From: Micrococcus sp. 2A | GTDB taxonomy: Bacteria; Actinomycetota; Actinomycetes; Actinomycetales; Micrococcaceae | NCBI RefSeq assembly: GCF_039519235.1 | Contig: NZ_CP154351.1 | Coordinates: forward strand, 930,001-994,000 | Length of the DNA: 64,000 nucleotides | Reading direction: 5' to 3' | Shown here: piece by piece, positions 20,540 to 29,575 of the stretch | How positions within the stretch are numbered: position 1 is the stretch's first letter | How the letters are laid out: each line of letters opens with the position of its first letter | The notes under the pieces: generated by a model | What the model was told of the DNA's origin: nothing | Seen by the model: only the letters and a program-made list of their open reading frames with translations | Databases searched by the model: none | Made by a program: the position numbers and the translations under genes

Positions 20540-21505
20540 GTGACCTCCCAGCCCTCCTCCGCCGCCCCGTCCCACCTGCGCGGGGCTGTCGACCTGTCCT
20601 CTCTGCGCTCGCCCCGGCCCGCCGCGGGCACCGGCACGGCGGGACCGAGCCCGGACGCGATGCCCGAGGGCTCATGGGTGATCCCGCAGGCGGACCAGCA
20701 GATGTTCCAGCAGCTCGTGCAGCTCTCCGCGCAGGTCCCCGTCCTCCTGCACCTCCACGTCCCGGGGGACCAGACGAGCGAGGCCCTGTACACCCAGTTC
20801 GCCGACGCCGTGGACGCCCAGGCGGGCCGCCTCGTCATGGCGCGCTTGGACGTCGTGGCAGACCCCGGGCTGCTGCAGGCCATCGGCCTGCCCGCGGGCC
20901 CGGCCGTCCTCGCGGTGGTGGCCGGCCAGCCCGTGCCGCTCGTGAACCAAGCCGTGCCGGAGGAGACCCTCGCCCAGCTCCTGGGCGAGATCCTCGAGGT
21001 CGCTCGCCAGAACGGCGTGTCCGGCACCGTGCCTCCCGTCGCGGACGCGCGTCCCGGCGCGGGCGGCGAGCCGGCACCGGCGGCGCCCCCCGTGCCCCCG
21101 CTGCACCGGGCAGCCCACGAGGCCCTCGCCGCCGACGACATGCCCGCCGCCGTCGCCGCGTGGGAACGGGCGCTCGCCGAGAACCCGGCGGACGCCGTCG
21201 CCCTGCAGGGCCGCTCCGCCGCCCAGCTGCTCCTGCGCACGCAGGACGCGGACGCCGCCGCGGTGCGCGCGGGGGCGGCCGAGCGTCCCGACGACGCGGC
21301 CGCGCAGATCGCGGTGGCGGACCTCGACGTGCTCGGCGGCCACGTCGAGGACGCGTTCGCCCGCCTGGTCCGCTTCATCGCCGGCCATCACGGCGACGCG
21401 CGCGAGGACGTGCGCTCCCACCTCGTCGACCTCTACACCGTGGTGGGCGTGGACGACCCGCGCGTGCAGGCCTCGCGTCGCCGCCTCGCCGCCGCCCTGT
21501 ACTGA
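20540..21505 (+). CDS. YbbN/CnoX-like protein: thioredoxin fold plus TPR-like repeats
   Basis: A 321-residue cytosolic protein. After a disordered N-terminus, residues about 50-155 form a thioredoxin-like domain (PVLLHLHVPGDQTSEAL, RLVMARLDVVADPGLLQAIGLPAGPAVLAVVAGQPV). It lacks a CxxC redox pair. A Pro/Ala linker leads to a helical C-terminal half with TPR-like units (LAADDMPAAVAAWERALAENPADAVAL). This layout matches YbbN/CnoX co-chaperones and M. tuberculosis Rv1324. Without the CxxC it should act as a holdase/adaptor, not a redox enzyme. GAAAGGACC precedes the GTG at 20540. Confidence 0.85.
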   Translation: MTSQPSSAAPSHLRGAVDLSSLRSPRPAAGTGTAGPSPDAMPEGSWVIPQADQQMFQQLVQLSAQVPVLLHLHVPGDQTSEALYTQFADAVDAQAGRLVMARLDVVADPGLLQAIGLPAGPAVLAVVAGQPVPLVNQAVPEETLAQLLGEILEVARQNGVSGTVPPVADARPGAGGEPAPAAPPVPPLHRAAHEALAADDMPAAVAAWERALAENPADAVALQGRSAAQLLLRTQDADAAAVRAGAAERPDDAAAQIAVADLDVLGGHVEDAFARLVRFIAGHHGDAREDVRSHLVDLYTVVGVDDPRVQASRRRLAAALY

Positions 21506-21626
21506 GCGTCACGGCGCGGCGACGCCCCGCGGGCGTGCCCTGAGCGCCCCGCGGCTCCGCCAGGTGGGGGAGGAGGGGCCGGCGAGATCATCCCCAGGGC
21601 GGAGGCGAAGCCTGTCAGCGCGCTGT

Positions 21627-21632
21627 TAGCGT
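21627..21632 (+). promoter_or_regulatory. -10 element of the ABC exporter genes (leaderless)
   Basis: TAGCGT stands seven bases before the ATG of the ABC ATPase gene. No ribosome site lies between them. Confidence 0.55.
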
Positions 21633-21639
21633 CGGCGGC

Positions 21640-22437
21640 ATGATCGCCGCCCCCGAGCCTCCGCTCCGCCGCGCCCACGACAGCCCTGACCCGGACCTCG
21701 CCCTCGTCACCCGGGCGCTGGCCAAGCGATTCGGGGACAGGACGGCCCTCGCGGGCCTGGACCTGGAGGTTCCGGCGGGCTCGTTCTTCGGCGTCGTGGG
21801 CCCGAACGGTGCGGGCAAGACCACGGCGCTGTCCATGGCCACGGGCCTGCTCCGCCCGGACCACGGCCAGGCCTGGATCCACGGCGTGGACGTGTGGGCG
21901 CAGCCCCTCGAGGCCAAGCGCCGCGTGGGCGTGCTCGCCGACGGCGTCCGCACGTTCGACCGCCTCACCGGCGCGCAGCTGGTCACCTACGCGGGCCTGC
22001 TCCACGGCCTCGACGCCGAGACCGTGGCCCAGCGCACCGCCGACCTGCTGCGCGTCATGGACCTGCAGGACGCCGGCCGTAAGCTCGTCGTGGACTACTC
22101 CGCGGGCATGACCAAGAAGGTCAACCTGGCCGCCGCGATGGTCCACGCCCCGGACGTCCTGGTGCTCGACGAGCCGTTCGAGGCCGTCGACCCCGTCTCC
22201 GCCGCGAACATCCGCGACATCCTGAACGACTACGTCGGCCGCGGCGGCACCGTGATCGTCTCCAGCCACGTGATGGACCTCGTGCAGCGCATGTGCACGC
22301 ACGTCGCCGTCATCGCCGACGGCACCCTGCGCGCCACCGGCACGGTGGAGGAGGTCCGCGCCGGGCGCGACCTCGAGGAGCGCTTCGTGGACCTCGTCGG
22401 CGGGCGCCACACGGGGGAGGGCCTCGCATGGCTGTGA
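21640..22437 (+). CDS. ABC transporter ATP-binding protein
   Basis: ATPase subunit of 265 residues. Walker A GPNGAGKTT (residues about 55-63), a signature loop YSAGMTKK in place of LSGGQ, Walker B VLVLDEPFEAVDP and the H-loop VIVSSHVMD are all visible. It is of the CcmA/DrrA-like exporter class. Its 3' end overlaps the start of the membrane subunit by ten bases, so the two form a transporter. The substrate cannot be told from the sequence; membrane-lipid, peptide or drug export are all possible. Confidence 0.93.
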   Translation: MIAAPEPPLRRAHDSPDPDLALVTRALAKRFGDRTALAGLDLEVPAGSFFGVVGPNGAGKTTALSMATGLLRPDHGQAWIHGVDVWAQPLEAKRRVGVLADGVRTFDRLTGAQLVTYAGLLHGLDAETVAQRTADLLRVMDLQDAGRKLVVDYSAGMTKKVNLAAAMVHAPDVLVLDEPFEAVDPVSAANIRDILNDYVGRGGTVIVSSHVMDLVQRMCTHVAVIADGTLRATGTVEEVRAGRDLEERFVDLVGGRHTGEGLAWL

Positions 22438-24044
22438 ACGGCATGGCCGCCACCCTTGTCCGCCTGCGCTGGGCGCTCACCGTCAACCAGTGGCGCCGCT
22501 CCCCGTTCACGCTCGTGATGAGCATCATCGGCGCGCTGTACATCCTCGGGGCGGCGGTCTTCCTCGTCGTCGGGCTCACCGTGGCCCTGCCGGGCGAGGA
22601 CGTCGCCTTCCGCGGGGTGCTCACCGTCCTGGCCACCTCGGTGGTCGTCCTGCTGTGGCTCGTGCTGCCGCCGCTCGTCACCGGCGTGGACGCCACTCTG
22701 GACCCCCGCAGCTTCCTCGTCTACCCGGTGCCCGTCGGCACGCTCGTCCGCGGTCTGCTCCTCAGCGCCTTCACGACGCCGGTCGGGATCGCCACGCTGA
22801 TCGTCACCCTGGGCGTCGCGGCGTCCTGGCGGGACCAGCCGGCCGCGCTCGCCTTCGGCCTGGTCGGGGCCGTCATCAGCGCGGTCGCCGCCGTCTCCCT
22901 GGGCTACGGCGTCACGGGGATGATCTCGGCCTATGCCGGCCGCCGCCGGGTGCGCGAGACGGTCTCCGTGCTGCTCATGATCCCGCTCATGCTCGGCGGC
23001 ATCGCCTTCGCCCAGGCCGCCGAGTCCTTCGACACGCTCATGGCCGGCGCGCCGCCCGTGGCCGAGGCCGCCTCCTGGACGCCGTTCGGCGCCGGTGCGG
23101 CCGCCGCCTGGGCCGCCGCCGAGGGACGCTGGGGGCTGGCGGCCGTGCGGCTCGCCGTCGCCCTCCTCTGGTGCGCCCTGGCCCTCGCCCTGTGGCACCT
23201 GGCCGTCCGCCGCACGGTGCGGCCCGTGGGCGTCGGGGGCGGGCCGGCGCGTGAGGCGAAGGCGGCCGCCGCCGACCCGCGTCCGCTGCGCTGGCTCGGC
23301 CGCCCCGCCACGGGCCCCCGCACCGCGATCGCGGCCCGCGCGCAGCACTACTGGTTCACGGACCCGCGCTACATGGCTGGCCTCATCACCATCCCGCTCA
23401 TGGCCGTGCTCCTGTGGTTCACGGGCAGCATCGGCGAGGACGGCGCCGGACCGGCCGTGTTCCTGGCCATGGCGCCCATCACGGCGTGGGCGCTGGCCCA
23501 CTCCCTCTCGGCGGACATCGCCTACGACCACACGGCGTTCCACCTGCACGTCGTCGCCGGCGTGAAGGGGATCGACGACCGGATCGGGCGGCTCATGGGC
23601 ATGCTCGGCTGGGGCGTCCCGCTCGTCGTCGTGGTGGCCGTGGCCACGTGCGCCGCAGCGGAGGACTGGGGCGCGCTGCCCGCCGTGCTGGGCCTGTCCC
23701 TCGGCCTCCTCGGCTCCGTGTGCGGCCTCGCAGCGCTCGTCTCCGCGCGCTGGGTCTACCCGGTGCCGAAGCCCGGCGACAGCCCGTTCCAGCAGCCGCA
23801 GGGCGCGATGGTCCGCACCATGATCGTGCAGTTCGGCGCGCTCCTGGCCTCGGCGGCCATGGCCCTGCCGATGCTCGTCCCCGCGATCGTGTTCTCCGTG
23901 ACGCGGGAGCCCGTGTGGTCCTGGGGCGCGCTCGCGGTGGGCCTGGCGTGGGGCGCGCTGCTGCTCTGGCTGGGCGTTCGGCTCGGCGCCCGCTGGTACG
24001 AACGGGCGCAGGCCGAGACCTTCCAGGCCGTGAAGGCGTTCTGA
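22428..24044 (+). CDS. ABC exporter membrane subunit
   Basis: Integral membrane protein of 538 residues with about 12 hydrophobic segments. It is the partner of the overlapping ATPase gene. The ATG at 22428 (MAVNGMAATLVRLRWALTVNQWRRSP) gives an amphipathic entry helix typical of ABC-2-like permeases. A cytoplasmic loop rich in Ala/Lys/Arg (residues about 275-310) divides it into two halves, each with about six segments, suggesting an internally duplicated or fused permease. No substrate prediction is possible. Confidence 0.85.
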   Translation: MAVNGMAATLVRLRWALTVNQWRRSPFTLVMSIIGALYILGAAVFLVVGLTVALPGEDVAFRGVLTVLATSVVVLLWLVLPPLVTGVDATLDPRSFLVYPVPVGTLVRGLLLSAFTTPVGIATLIVTLGVAASWRDQPAALAFGLVGAVISAVAAVSLGYGVTGMISAYAGRRRVRETVSVLLMIPLMLGGIAFAQAAESFDTLMAGAPPVAEAASWTPFGAGAAAAWAAAEGRWGLAAVRLAVALLWCALALALWHLAVRRTVRPVGVGGGPAREAKAAAADPRPLRWLGRPATGPRTAIAARAQHYWFTDPRYMAGLITIPLMAVLLWFTGSIGEDGAGPAVFLAMAPITAWALAHSLSADIAYDHTAFHLHVVAGVKGIDDRIGRLMGMLGWGVPLVVVVAVATCAAAEDWGALPAVLGLSLGLLGSVCGLAALVSARWVYPVPKPGDSPFQQPQGAMVRTMIVQFGALLASAAMALPMLVPAIVFSVTREPVWSWGALAVGLAWGALLLWLGVRLGARWYERAQAETFQAVKAF

Positions 24045-24053
24045 CCGACTGGC

Positions 24054-24059
24054 TAGGAT
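24054..24059 (+). promoter_or_regulatory. -10 element of the DUF3039 gene (leaderless)
   Basis: TAGGAT stands seven bases before the ATG at 24067. It also lies just after the ABC permease stop. Confidence 0.6.
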
Positions 24060-24066
24060 GGGCCGC

Positions 24067-24414
24067 ATGAGTGTGACCGGCGAACCCGACCTGAACGACC
24101 CCTTCGCGCCCGCCGGCGGCGGCACCTCCGTCCTGGAGCGCGAGGAGCAGCTCCAGGACATCGAGCCGGGCGACCACGAGCGATTCGCGCACTACGTGCG
24201 CAAGGAGAGGATCATGGAGTCCGCCCTGTCCGGCGCGCCCGTGATCGCGCTGTGCGGCAAGGTGTGGGTGCCGGGCCGCGACCCGGAGAAGTTCCCCGTG
24301 TGCCCCACGTGCAAGGAGATCTACGAGGGACTGCGCGATCCCCAGGACGGCGACGGCGACTCCGGCTCGGGCGGCGGCAAGCGCGGGTTCTTCGGCGGTC
24401 GCGGGCGTGGCTGA
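24067..24414 (+). CDS. DUF3039 protein
   Basis: A 115-residue acidic protein with the actinobacterial DUF3039 core: DHERFAHYVRKERIMESALSG, then PVIALCGKVWVPGRDPEKFPVCPTCKEIY. The cysteines (CGK and CPTC) suggest a zinc site. The Gly-rich tail ends in a basic GFFGGRGRG. The ATG at 24067 is chosen from the -10 spacing; an in-frame ATG at 24058 would overlap that hexamer. It is followed after 12 bases by the helicase, an arrangement seen in other actinobacteria, so a shared role in nucleic-acid handling is plausible. Confidence 0.88.
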   Translation: MSVTGEPDLNDPFAPAGGGTSVLEREEQLQDIEPGDHERFAHYVRKERIMESALSGAPVIALCGKVWVPGRDPEKFPVCPTCKEIYEGLRDPQDGDGDSGSGGGKRGFFGGRGRG

Positions 24415-24426
24415 GGCCGCTCGTCG

Positions 24427-26277
24427 ATGAGCGGCACCCTCTTCGGCGGGCCTGACCCCGCCGGCTCCGACGCGTCCGGCGCCGTCCCGTCCGCCGGCGT
24501 CCAGCCCGATCTCTTCCACGTGGGCGAGGACCTGCCCCCGGCTCTGCCCGAGCGTGCAGCCTGGGGCACCGCCCCCAAGCTGCGCCAGTGGCAGCAGGAG
24601 GCCCTCGAGAAGTACCTCTCGGCCTCCCCGCAGGACTTCCTCGCCGTCGCCACCCCCGGTGCGGGCAAGACGACCTTCGCGCTCCGCGTGGCCAAGATCC
24701 TCATGGACGCCGGTGTGGTGCAGCGGCTGACCGTGGTCGCGCCCACGGACCACCTCAAGCGGCAGTGGGCGGACAACGCGGCGCGCGTGGGCCTGGCGAT
24801 CGACCCGAACTTCAAGAACGCGGACGGACGGCACGGCGCGGAGTACCGCGGCGTGGCGCTGACCTACGCGCAGGTGGCCAACAAGCCGGTGCTGCACCGC
24901 AACCGCACCGAGGCCGCCAAGACGCTGGTGATCCTCGACGAGATCCACCACGGCGGCGACGCCCTGAGCTGGGGCGAGGGCATCAGGGAGGCGTTCGAGC
25001 CGGCCGCGCGCCGCCTCGCGCTGACCGGCACCCCCTTCCGCTCGGACACCTCCACCATCCCGTTCGTGCAGTACGTGGACGGGCCCGACGGGCTCTCCCG
25101 CTCGAAGGCGGACTACACGTACGGCTACGGGCCCGCGCTGCGGGACAACGTGGTGCGGCCGGTCATCTTCATGGCCTACTCGGGGCAGATGCGGTGGAAG
25201 ACCTCGACGGGCGAGGTCATGGAGGCCCAGCTCGGCGAGGCGGCCACGAAGGACATCACCGCATCGGCCTGGCGGACCGCGCTGGACCCGCAGGGCGAGT
25301 GGATCCCCTCCGTGCTCAAGGCCGCGGACCAGCGCCTCACCGAGGTGCGGCGCAACGTGCCCGACGCCGGCGGCCTGGTGATCGCCTCGGACCACGAGGA
25401 CGCCCGCGCCTACGCCGCCCAGCTCGAGGCGCTGACCGGCCAGAAGCCGGCCGTCATCCTCTCGGACGACAAGGGCGCCTCGGACCGCATCGACGAGTTC
25501 GCCGCCTCGGACGAGCGCTGGATGGTGGCCGTGCGCATGGTGTCCGAGGGCGTGGACGTGCCCCGACTCTGCGTGGGCGTCTACGCGACGTCCACGTCCA
25601 CGCCGCTGTTCTTCGCGCAGGCCGTGGGCCGCTTCGTGCGATCGCGGCGCCGTGGGGAGACCGCATCCGTCTTCCTGCCCTCCGTGCCGCAGCTGATGCT
25701 CCTGGCCAACGAGATGGAGCTCGAGCGGGACCACGCCCTGGACCGACGCGAGGGCGCCGTCGAGGTGGAGGACCTCGAGGACGCCCCCGAGGAGGACCTC
25801 ATCGCGCAGGCCAACCGGGAGGAGAAGGGGTCGGACTCCCTGACGGGCGCCAAGTTCGAGGCGCTCGAGTCCCGGGCGAGCTTCGACAAGGTGCTCTTCG
25901 ACGGCGGCGAGTTCGGCCTCGGCGGCGCCGTGGGCTCGGCCGAGGAGCAGGACTTCCTCGGCATCCCCGGCCTGCTCGACGCCGACCAGGTCTCCGCCCT
26001 GCTGCGCCAGCGCCAGGCGGAGCAGGTCCAGCGCCGCCCGAAGGCCGCCGAGCCGAAGGAGCCGGCTGAGGTGGTGGACCACCGGCGCATGAAGGAGCTG
26101 CGCGCCGAGCTGTCCAAGCTGGTGTCGGCGTGGTCCGCGCGCTCGGGCACCCCGCACGGCGTGATCCACAACCGGCTCCGCGAGGTCAGCGGCGGCCCGG
26201 CAGTGGCCCAGGCGTCCCAGGACCAGCTGGAGAAGCGGATGTCCACGATCCGCGGGTGGTTCGTCGGGCGGAGGTGA
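24427..26277 (+). CDS. SF2 DEAD/DEAH-box helicase
   Basis: Superfamily 2 helicase of 616 residues. Motif Q/I region KLRQWQQEALEKYL then TPGAGKT (76-82), motif Ia APTDHLKRQW, motif II DEIH (171-174), motif III LTGTPFR and motif VI-like AVGRFVRSRRRGE are present. The helicase core covers residues about 50-430. The C-terminal third is Glu/Ala/Lys-rich and lacks a known domain by eye. It resembles the widespread actinobacterial RadD/UvrB-like putative helicases. It follows DUF3039 and probably shares its transcript. Confidence 0.92.
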   Translation: MSGTLFGGPDPAGSDASGAVPSAGVQPDLFHVGEDLPPALPERAAWGTAPKLRQWQQEALEKYLSASPQDFLAVATPGAGKTTFALRVAKILMDAGVVQRLTVVAPTDHLKRQWADNAARVGLAIDPNFKNADGRHGAEYRGVALTYAQVANKPVLHRNRTEAAKTLVILDEIHHGGDALSWGEGIREAFEPAARRLALTGTPFRSDTSTIPFVQYVDGPDGLSRSKADYTYGYGPALRDNVVRPVIFMAYSGQMRWKTSTGEVMEAQLGEAATKDITASAWRTALDPQGEWIPSVLKAADQRLTEVRRNVPDAGGLVIASDHEDARAYAAQLEALTGQKPAVILSDDKGASDRIDEFAASDERWMVAVRMVSEGVDVPRLCVGVYATSTSTPLFFAQAVGRFVRSRRRGETASVFLPSVPQLMLLANEMELERDHALDRREGAVEVEDLEDAPEEDLIAQANREEKGSDSLTGAKFEALESRASFDKVLFDGGEFGLGGAVGSAEEQDFLGIPGLLDADQVSALLRQRQAEQVQRRPKAAEPKEPAEVVDHRRMKELRAELSKLVSAWSARSGTPHGVIHNRLREVSGGPAVAQASQDQLEKRMSTIRGWFVGRR

Positions 26278-26398
26278 GCCGCCGGAGGCGGCCCGGACAG
26301 GGCGGACCGCCGGACCGAGCCGTCCTCACCCAGGGCCGTCTGGACGTCTCGGTCGGCTGGATGCGGCTCGGCTCGACCGCGGGCGCTCAGCTCGGATG

Positions 26399-27133
26399 TC
26401 AGCACAGGGGGCGCAGGTACCGCTCGGGAGACGCGAGGAACGCGCGGTGGTGCCGGACGAACGGGAGGTCGTCGTAGGCCGTCGGCGTGATGCCGTCCTC
26501 GTCGAGCAGCAGGATCCGGGCTCCTGGCAGCGCCGCGAGCACGGGGGAGTGCGTGGACAGGACGACCTGGGATCCCGCCTCGACCATGATCCGCAGGTGG
26601 ACCAGGAGCGCGAGGCAGCTCTCGAAGGACAGCGCGGACTCGGGCTCGTCGAGGATCCAGAGGCCGCGCACGCCGGCACGCTCCTCGCAGAACTGCAGGA
26701 ACGCCTCGCCGTGGCTGCGCAGGTGCAGGGTCGATCCCGGAATCGTGGACTCCAGGTACGTGAACAGCCCGTACATGTTCTCGGCCCGCAGGAACACGCC
26801 GCCCCTGGGTGCTCCCGCCCCGCGCGCGAGCTGCAGGTGCTCGGCGAGGTCGGAGGAGGTCCGCCGCGTCTCGTGGAACACGTGGCGGGTGCCGCCCTCC
26901 GCGTTGAGGCCGAACGCCTCCGCGATCGCCTCGACGACCGTGGACTTCCCCGCCCCGTTCGCCCCGACGATCACGGTGGCGTCGCCGAGGTCGAGGCCGT
27001 GGTCCAGCAGGTGGCGCACCGCCGGGATGTCGGCAGGCCACACGGTCCGGTCGGCGGGGGAGAGCGGGTGCTCCGTCACCCGGCGCACGGGGCGGTCCCA
27101 GGCGCGCGTGTCCGGCGCGTCGTCCCGGGCCAT
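26399..27133 (-). CDS. Small AAA/ABC-type ATPase in the NAD-salvage operon
   Basis: Soluble ATPase of 244 residues. Walker A GANGAGKST (57-65), an ABC-like signature SHGE (140-143), Walker B LWILDEPES (158-166) and H-loop STHS (His195) place it with AAA_21/OLD-like ATPases. It has no TOPRIM nuclease, membrane or DNA-binding domain. The start at 27133 lies five bases after the pncA stop, so it is the third gene of pncB-pncA-ATPase. Its role is unknown. Such stand-alone ATPases are common in bacterial genomes; a link with NAD salvage is suggested only by position. Confidence 0.8.
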   Translation of the reverse strand: MARDDAPDTRAWDRPVRRVTEHPLSPADRTVWPADIPAVRHLLDHGLDLGDATVIVGANGAGKSTVVEAIAEAFGLNAEGGTRHVFHETRRTSSDLAEHLQLARGAGAPRGGVFLRAENMYGLFTYLESTIPGSTLHLRSHGEAFLQFCEERAGVRGLWILDEPESALSFESCLALLVHLRIMVEAGSQVVLSTHSPVLAALPGARILLLDEDGITPTAYDDLPFVRHHRAFLASPERYLRPLC

Positions 27134-27138
27134 CCGGC

Positions 27139-27819
27139 TCAGAGCTCCTCGGCGAGCTCCAGCACGGCCCCGGCGGCCTCCATCTCGTGGAGGGCCGCCT
27201 GGCCTGCGGCCTCGTCCACGGCCGCGCACAGGTCGGTCAGCACCGTCACCTCGTAGCCGGCGTCCACAGCGTCCAGGACGGTGGCCCGCACGCAGTGGTC
27301 GGTGGCGAGGCCGACGACGGTCAGCGCCTCCACCTCCTGATCGCGCAGCCACTCGTCCAGGCCCGGAGCGCCCTCGGCGACGGCGCGGGCCGCCCCCTGG
27401 GTCGCGCCGTGGGGGCCGGCCGGGGCGCCGGCCTCGTCACCGGACCGGACGGCGTCGGGCTCCCCGAGGAAGCCCTCGAAGCCGGAGTACGCGGCGGTGC
27501 GGGCGCCTTTGAGGAACTCCGCCTCCACATACTCGGCGTCCAGGTCCGGGTGCAGCTCGGCGCCGCGGGTGCCGGCCACGCAGTGCACGGGCCACGTGGC
27601 GCGGAAGTCGGGCTCCTCGCCCTCGGACGCGAAGTGCGTGCCAGGATCCACGTGCCAGTCGCGCGTGGCGACGACGGCGGTGTAGCGGTCCACGTGCTCG
27701 TCCAGGTGCTCGCTGATCGCCGCGGCGACGGCGGCGCCGCCCGTGACGGCGAGCGATCCGCCCTCGCAGAAGTCGTTCTGGACGTCGACGATGATCAGGG
27801 CGCGGGTGAGGTCGGGCAT
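27139..27819 (-). CDS. pncA: Nicotinamidase (isochorismatase family)
   Basis: Hydrolyses nicotinamide to nicotinate and ammonia for NAD salvage. The catalytic triad is visible as the Asp of VDVQNDF, the Lys of EFLKG and the Cys of ATDHCVRAT. The metal site is in RDWHVDPGTHF. At 226 residues it exceeds the usual 180-210, because of a Gly/Ala-rich insertion of about 35 residues after YSGFEGFLGEPD. The gene begins one base after the pncB stop, and the two catalyse consecutive steps. Confidence 0.95.
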   Translation of the reverse strand: MPDLTRALIIVDVQNDFCEGGSLAVTGGAAVAAAISEHLDEHVDRYTAVVATRDWHVDPGTHFASEGEEPDFRATWPVHCVAGTRGAELHPDLDAEYVEAEFLKGARTAAYSGFEGFLGEPDAVRSGDEAGAPAGPHGATQGAARAVAEGAPGLDEWLRDQEVEALTVVGLATDHCVRATVLDAVDAGYEVTVLTDLCAAVDEAAGQAALHEMEAAGAVLELAEEL

Positions 27820-27820
27820 G

Positions 27821-29191
27821 TCAGTGCTCCTGGATGAGGGTGGGGATCGCGGGCTCGCCGGACTGCAGCCGAGCGACGTTCGGCGGCAGCTCGCGCAGGG
27901 AGGCGGCGTGGCGCTCGGCGGCGCGGGTCACGGCCTCGGGGCCGGTCCAGCCGGGCAGCAGCTCGCCGTCACGGACGAACTCCTGGATGAGCGGACGGTC
28001 GTCGGCGTCCGCGTCGGGGCCGCGGTTGACGCCCACGAGCTCGGCGACAGCGCGGCCGCGCGCGTCGCGGCGGCGGGCGGCCTCCTTGCGGCCGCCCAGG
28101 GACGCCTTGCCCGAGGAGGCCTTCGCGACGTCGACCCACGCGCCGTCGTCGTCATGGCGGGAGACGAGCTTGTAGACCATGGAGGCGGTGGGCACGCCCG
28201 AGCCGGTGACCAGCCGCGTGCCGACGCCGTAGGAGTCCACGGGCGCGGAGCGCAGCGCCGCGATCGCGTACTCGTCCAGGTCGGAGGTGACCAGGATCCC
28301 GGTCTCCGTGTTGCCCAGCTCGTCGAGGAGCTCGCGCACGTGGTGGGCCTGCTGCACGAGGTCGCCGGAGTCGAGGCGGACGTTCTTCAGGTCCGGCCCG
28401 GCCACCTCGACGGCGGTGCGCACGCCGGCGTCGATGTCATAGGTGTCCACGAGGAGGGTGGTGGCGGCGCCGAGGGCGTCCACCTGCGCCTCGAAGGCGG
28501 CACGCTCCGAGTCGTGCAGGAGCGTGAAGGAGTGCGCCGCCGTGCCCACGGTGCGGATCCCGTAGCGGCGGCCGGCCTCGAGGTTGGAGGTGGCCGCGAA
28601 GCCGGCGATGACCGCGGCGCGGGCGGCGGCGACGGCGGACTCCTCGTGCGTGCGCCGCGAGCCCATCTCGATGCACGGGCGGCCGCCGGCGGCCGCGGTC
28701 ATGCGGGAGGCGGCGGAGGCGACCGCGGAGTCGTAGTTGAGGATGGAGAGGAGATAGGTCTCGAGGATGCACGCCTCGGCGAAGGTGGACTCCACCTGCA
28801 GCAGCGGGGAGTGCGGGAAGTAGGCCTCGCCCTCGGCGTAGCCCGTGATGTCCCCGGAGAAGCGGAAGTCCGCGAGCCAGGACAGCGTGGCGTCGTCCAC
28901 CACGGAGTTGTCCGCGAGGTGGTCCAGCTCAGCGGTGGCGAAGCGGAAGCGGCTCAGTCCCTCCAGCGCGCGGCCCGTGCCGGCCACCACGCCGTAGCGG
29001 CGGCCGTCGCCCAGGCGGCGGGTGAACAGCTCGAAGCGGCTGCGCCGGTGCGCGGTGCCCGCCTTCAGCGACGCCTGGAGCATGGTCAGCTCGTACTGGT
29101 CCGTCATGAGGGCGGTGGGGATGCGCCAGTCGTCCACGCAGGCCTCCACGGAGGCGGCGGGGCGGGGGCTCTTCGCGGTGGTCTCGCTCAC
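27821..29191 (-). CDS. pncB: Nicotinate phosphoribosyltransferase
   Basis: Joins nicotinate to PRPP to form nicotinate mononucleotide, the step after PncA. It is 456 residues and of the actinobacterial PncB1 type. Clear blocks are ALMTDQYELTMLQA at the N-terminus, MGSRRTHEESAVAAARAAVIAGFAATSNL in the centre and LDSGDLVQQAHHVRELLD. It is first in the minus-strand operon. The GTG start is six bases behind TAGGGT, so the mRNA is probably leaderless. It is divergent from clpS, as Rv1330c and Rv1331 are in M. tuberculosis. Confidence 0.96.
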   Translation of the reverse strand: MSETTAKSPRPAASVEACVDDWRIPTALMTDQYELTMLQASLKAGTAHRRSRFELFTRRLGDGRRYGVVAGTGRALEGLSRFRFATAELDHLADNSVVDDATLSWLADFRFSGDITGYAEGEAYFPHSPLLQVESTFAEACILETYLLSILNYDSAVASAASRMTAAAGGRPCIEMGSRRTHEESAVAAARAAVIAGFAATSNLEAGRRYGIRTVGTAAHSFTLLHDSERAAFEAQVDALGAATTLLVDTYDIDAGVRTAVEVAGPDLKNVRLDSGDLVQQAHHVRELLDELGNTETGILVTSDLDEYAIAALRSAPVDSYGVGTRLVTGSGVPTASMVYKLVSRHDDDGAWVDVAKASSGKASLGGRKEAARRRDARGRAVAELVGVNRGPDADADDRPLIQEFVRDGELLPGWTGPEAVTRAAERHAASLRELPPNVARLQSGEPAIPTLIQEH

Positions 29192-29197
29192 GTGGCC

Positions 29198-29203
29198 ACC
29201 CTA
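29198..29203 (-). promoter_or_regulatory. -10 element of pncB (leaderless)
   Basis: TAGGGT on the minus strand, six bases before the GTG of pncB. The clpS promoter lies back to back about 40 bases away. Confidence 0.6.
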
Positions 29204-29242
29204 CCGAACGGGGCGGGCGGCCCCGCCAGGGGCACGGGTCCG

Positions 29243-29248
29243 TAGACT
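29243..29248 (+). promoter_or_regulatory. -10 element of clpS (leaderless)
   Basis: TAGACT stands seven bases before the clpS ATG, with no ribosome site between. Confidence 0.65.
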
Positions 29249-29255
29249 GGACGGC

Positions 29256-29567
29256 ATGCCCGCCCCCGATGCCCCCGCCTCCGGCACGGACACGGCCCTG
29301 CTCGAGCGTCCCCGGGAGGACCTCGGCGCGGACCGCCCGTGGAACACGGTGGTGTGGAACGACCCCGTGAACCTGATGAGCTACGTGGCCTACGTGTTCC
29401 GCTCCCACTTCGGCTACTCGGCCGCCAAGGCCGAGGCCCTCATGCTCGAGGTCCACGAGCGCGGGCGCTCCGTGGTGTCCACCGGCTCGCGGGAGAGCGC
29501 GGAGGTCCACGTGAACGCGATGCACGGGTTCGGCCTGTGGGCGACGCTCGAGCAGGCAGAGGACTGA
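29256..29567 (+). CDS. clpS: ATP-dependent Clp protease adaptor ClpS
   Basis: Adaptor of 103 residues that delivers N-degron substrates to ClpC/ClpA. The conserved core is [21 protein letters not shown] with [33 protein letters not shown]. The disordered N-terminal tail is typical of the family. The ATG at 29256 is fixed by the -10 element seven bases upstream. It stands eight bases before the DUF2017 gene, an arrangement conserved as Rv1331-Rv1332. Confidence 0.96.
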   Translation: MPAPDAPASGTDTALLERPREDLGADRPWNTVVWNDPVNLMSYVAYVFRSHFGYSAAKAEALMLEVHERGRSVVSTGSRESAEVHVNAMHGFGLWATLEQAED

Positions 29568-29575
29568 GGAGGGCC

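Noticed and set aside
20540..21505. Thioredoxin assignment for the YbbN-like protein
   Set aside because: The fold is thioredoxin-like but the CxxC pair is absent, so it should not be called a redox thioredoxin.
26278..26398. Small gene between the helicase and the AAA ATPase
   Set aside because: The 121 bases lie between converging genes, and the only open frames are short, basic and without a ribosome site.
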